DNA of 32,484 bases from Priapulus caudatus (Eukaryota > Priapulida > Priapulimorpha > Priapulimorphida > Priapulidae): the NCBI RefSeq assembly GCF_000485595.1, contig NW_014577427.1, positions 31,886 to 64,369 on the forward strand, read 5' to 3'. The position numbers and the translations under genes were made by a program. Within the stretch, counting starts at the first letter, position 1. Each line of letters starts with the position of its first letter. Below, piece after piece: positions 31,636 to 32,484 of this stretch. The notes below the pieces were generated by a model. The model searched no databases. It saw only the letters and a list, made by a program, of their open reading frames with translations, and was not told the origin of the DNA.

Positions 31636-32053
31636 TAGATACAATAATGTAACCCAACAAGAGTAGGGTTACAACGCGTCCCTATCCTTTTGTGTGGAGG
31701 AACCCCTGAGTGAATCACTCAGGGCGGTTTTCTGGTGCGTTTTCAGAGACTAGAACTTCCAAACTGGGTTTATTCTCAACACGAACCTTTCTCCGCTATC
31801 TTGGAACTTACTATGTATCACAATACTCTGTATTAAAGTAATATAACCTGTTACAAAAATTCGAAGTGACGAGCGGCAAATATACTCAGCGCCTTTTCTG
31901 TTGACCTGTGACGTACGCATTCCCAATGCGCATAGCGATCGGCAAACGCAGCGCCCTCCGATTGGTCGGTGAATCCGCTCTTCAAACCGAAGTACGTCCA
32001 AGGTCAACAGAAATGGCGCTCAGTATATTCGTCTCTCGTCACTTCGAATTTTT
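31636..32053. mobile_element. Truncated copy of foldback element 2
   Basis: Begins with the same TAGATACAATAATGTAACCC terminus as 15215, continues through the whole left arm and spacer, and is cut off in the right arm after ATTTTT, at 32053. The missing part is replaced by an unrelated repeat starting AGCTCATCTG. Differences from the intact copy include GTGTGGAGGAACCCCTGAG and CACTCAGGGCGG, with compensating changes in the short CACTCAGGG/CTGAGTG stem. Confidence 0.92.
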
Positions 32054-32484
32054 AGCTCATCTGACGAAGTCAGATGCAGCTTGTAGAATCGCATGATCGT
32101 CCGTCCGTGCGTCCGTCCGTCAACAGTTGGGCACAAATCTAAACGGCTCGACATAAGGATTCGAAAGTCGGGACGTGGGGGGTAATCCGAAAACGAGTTG
32201 GGGTGTCGAAGCTGGGGGTCAAAGGTCAAAGGTCAAGAGGTGTAAAAGAAGGGGGAACATTCCCTCCTTAACTTATGGTATAGGGAGGAAATGCAGAATT
32301 GCGGCACAAATCTAAACGGCTCGACCTAGGCTCGTGATAGTCGGTGTACAGCATCATGGTAGGAAAAGCCATCACTGTGCCGAAATTGGAGGTCAAAGGT
32401 CAATGGGCACGGCAGATTTTAGACATTTTCTGAGGACATGGTCTGATGGAGCGATTGAAAAACTTTTTCTTTCAGCGGTGACCT
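32054..32484 (+). repeat. AGCTCATCTG dispersed repeat with 173-bp units and AGGTCA direct repeats
   Basis: Begins with a hairpin, CATCTGAC-GAA-GTCAGATG, followed by CGTCCGTCCGTGCGTCCGTC. It then has two direct units starting GCACAAATCTAAACGGCTCG at 32131 and 32304, 173 bp apart. Each unit has GGTCAAAGGTCA about 85 bp in. It continues off the right edge. From memory, repeats opening TTTTAGCTCA(T/C)CTG followed by CCGTCCGTC runs are common in several marine invertebrate genomes. Class unknown. Confidence 0.7.
32216..32234 (+). promoter_or_regulatory. Tandem AGGTCA half-sites, DR1 spacing
   Basis: GGGTCAAAGGTCAAAGGTCA holds three half-sites one base apart, and AGGTCAAAGGTCA recurs at 32390-32402. 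This matches the DR1 element bound by RXR, HNF4 and PPAR-type nuclear receptors. It is embedded in a dispersed repeat, so binding activity is only a possibility. Confidence 0.4.

Overview
The window looks like nuclear DNA from an animal, most likely a marine invertebrate. It is AT-rich and its genes are split by many GT-AG introns. The genes are conserved animal families (ATG3, TMEM256, a NIMA-related kinase, a tetraspanin). Telomere-like blocks are of the CCCTAA/TTAGGG type, there is a tRNA-derived SINE, and most of the DNA between exons is short non-autonomous DNA transposons, satellites and microsatellites. The species cannot be named from the sequence alone.

Genes lie only in the right 20 kb, as two head-to-head pairs. 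Pair 1 is TMEM256 (minus strand, exons between 16235 and 12118, 149 aa) and ATG3 (plus strand, 9 exons, 16466-20345, 318 aa); their start codons are 230 bp apart. Pair 2 is a NEK-family Ser/Thr kinase (minus strand, 7 exons, 30849-23943, 716 aa) and the first exon of a tetraspanin (plus strand, from 31181; the rest lies beyond the window), with start codons 331 bp apart. ATG3 and the NEK gene converge tail to tail across 3.6 kb of repeats. I joined all four gene models by hand from exon translations with matching splice phases. The ATG3, NEK and TMEM256 models read through without a frame break; TMEM256 needs one GC-AG intron.

The left 12 kb holds no gene I can recognise. It contains CA/ACGC microsatellites (start, about 0.7-1.1 kb, 6.4-6.8 kb), a 37-bp tandem array (1454-1724), a telomere-like MITE (4055-4288), and a 39-bp-type satellite in two blocks (4399-4541 and 7508-8147). 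The two blocks flank a 2,966-bp segment that looks like an insertion into the satellite, with the 9-mer GTACACAGT at both edges. A GC-richer island at 9996-10432 might contain exons but was not identified.

The introns and intergenic gaps on the right are full of inverted repeats. Two foldback elements sit in TMEM256 intron 1; the second has 286-bp arms, a 76-bp spacer and a 9-bp target duplication. An opposed pair of tRNA-Arg-like SINEs lies between ATG3 and NEK. A 440-bp hAT-type element has TSD CCTAGGAC. NEK intron 1 has a three-level nest of elements. Tetraspanin intron 1 has a MITE with a telomeric core, a broken copy of the same foldback family, and a repeat whose units each carry an AGGTCA direct repeat. 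Several of these would give long double-stranded RNA when the host gene is transcribed. I see no phage, plasmid, CRISPR or operon-like system.
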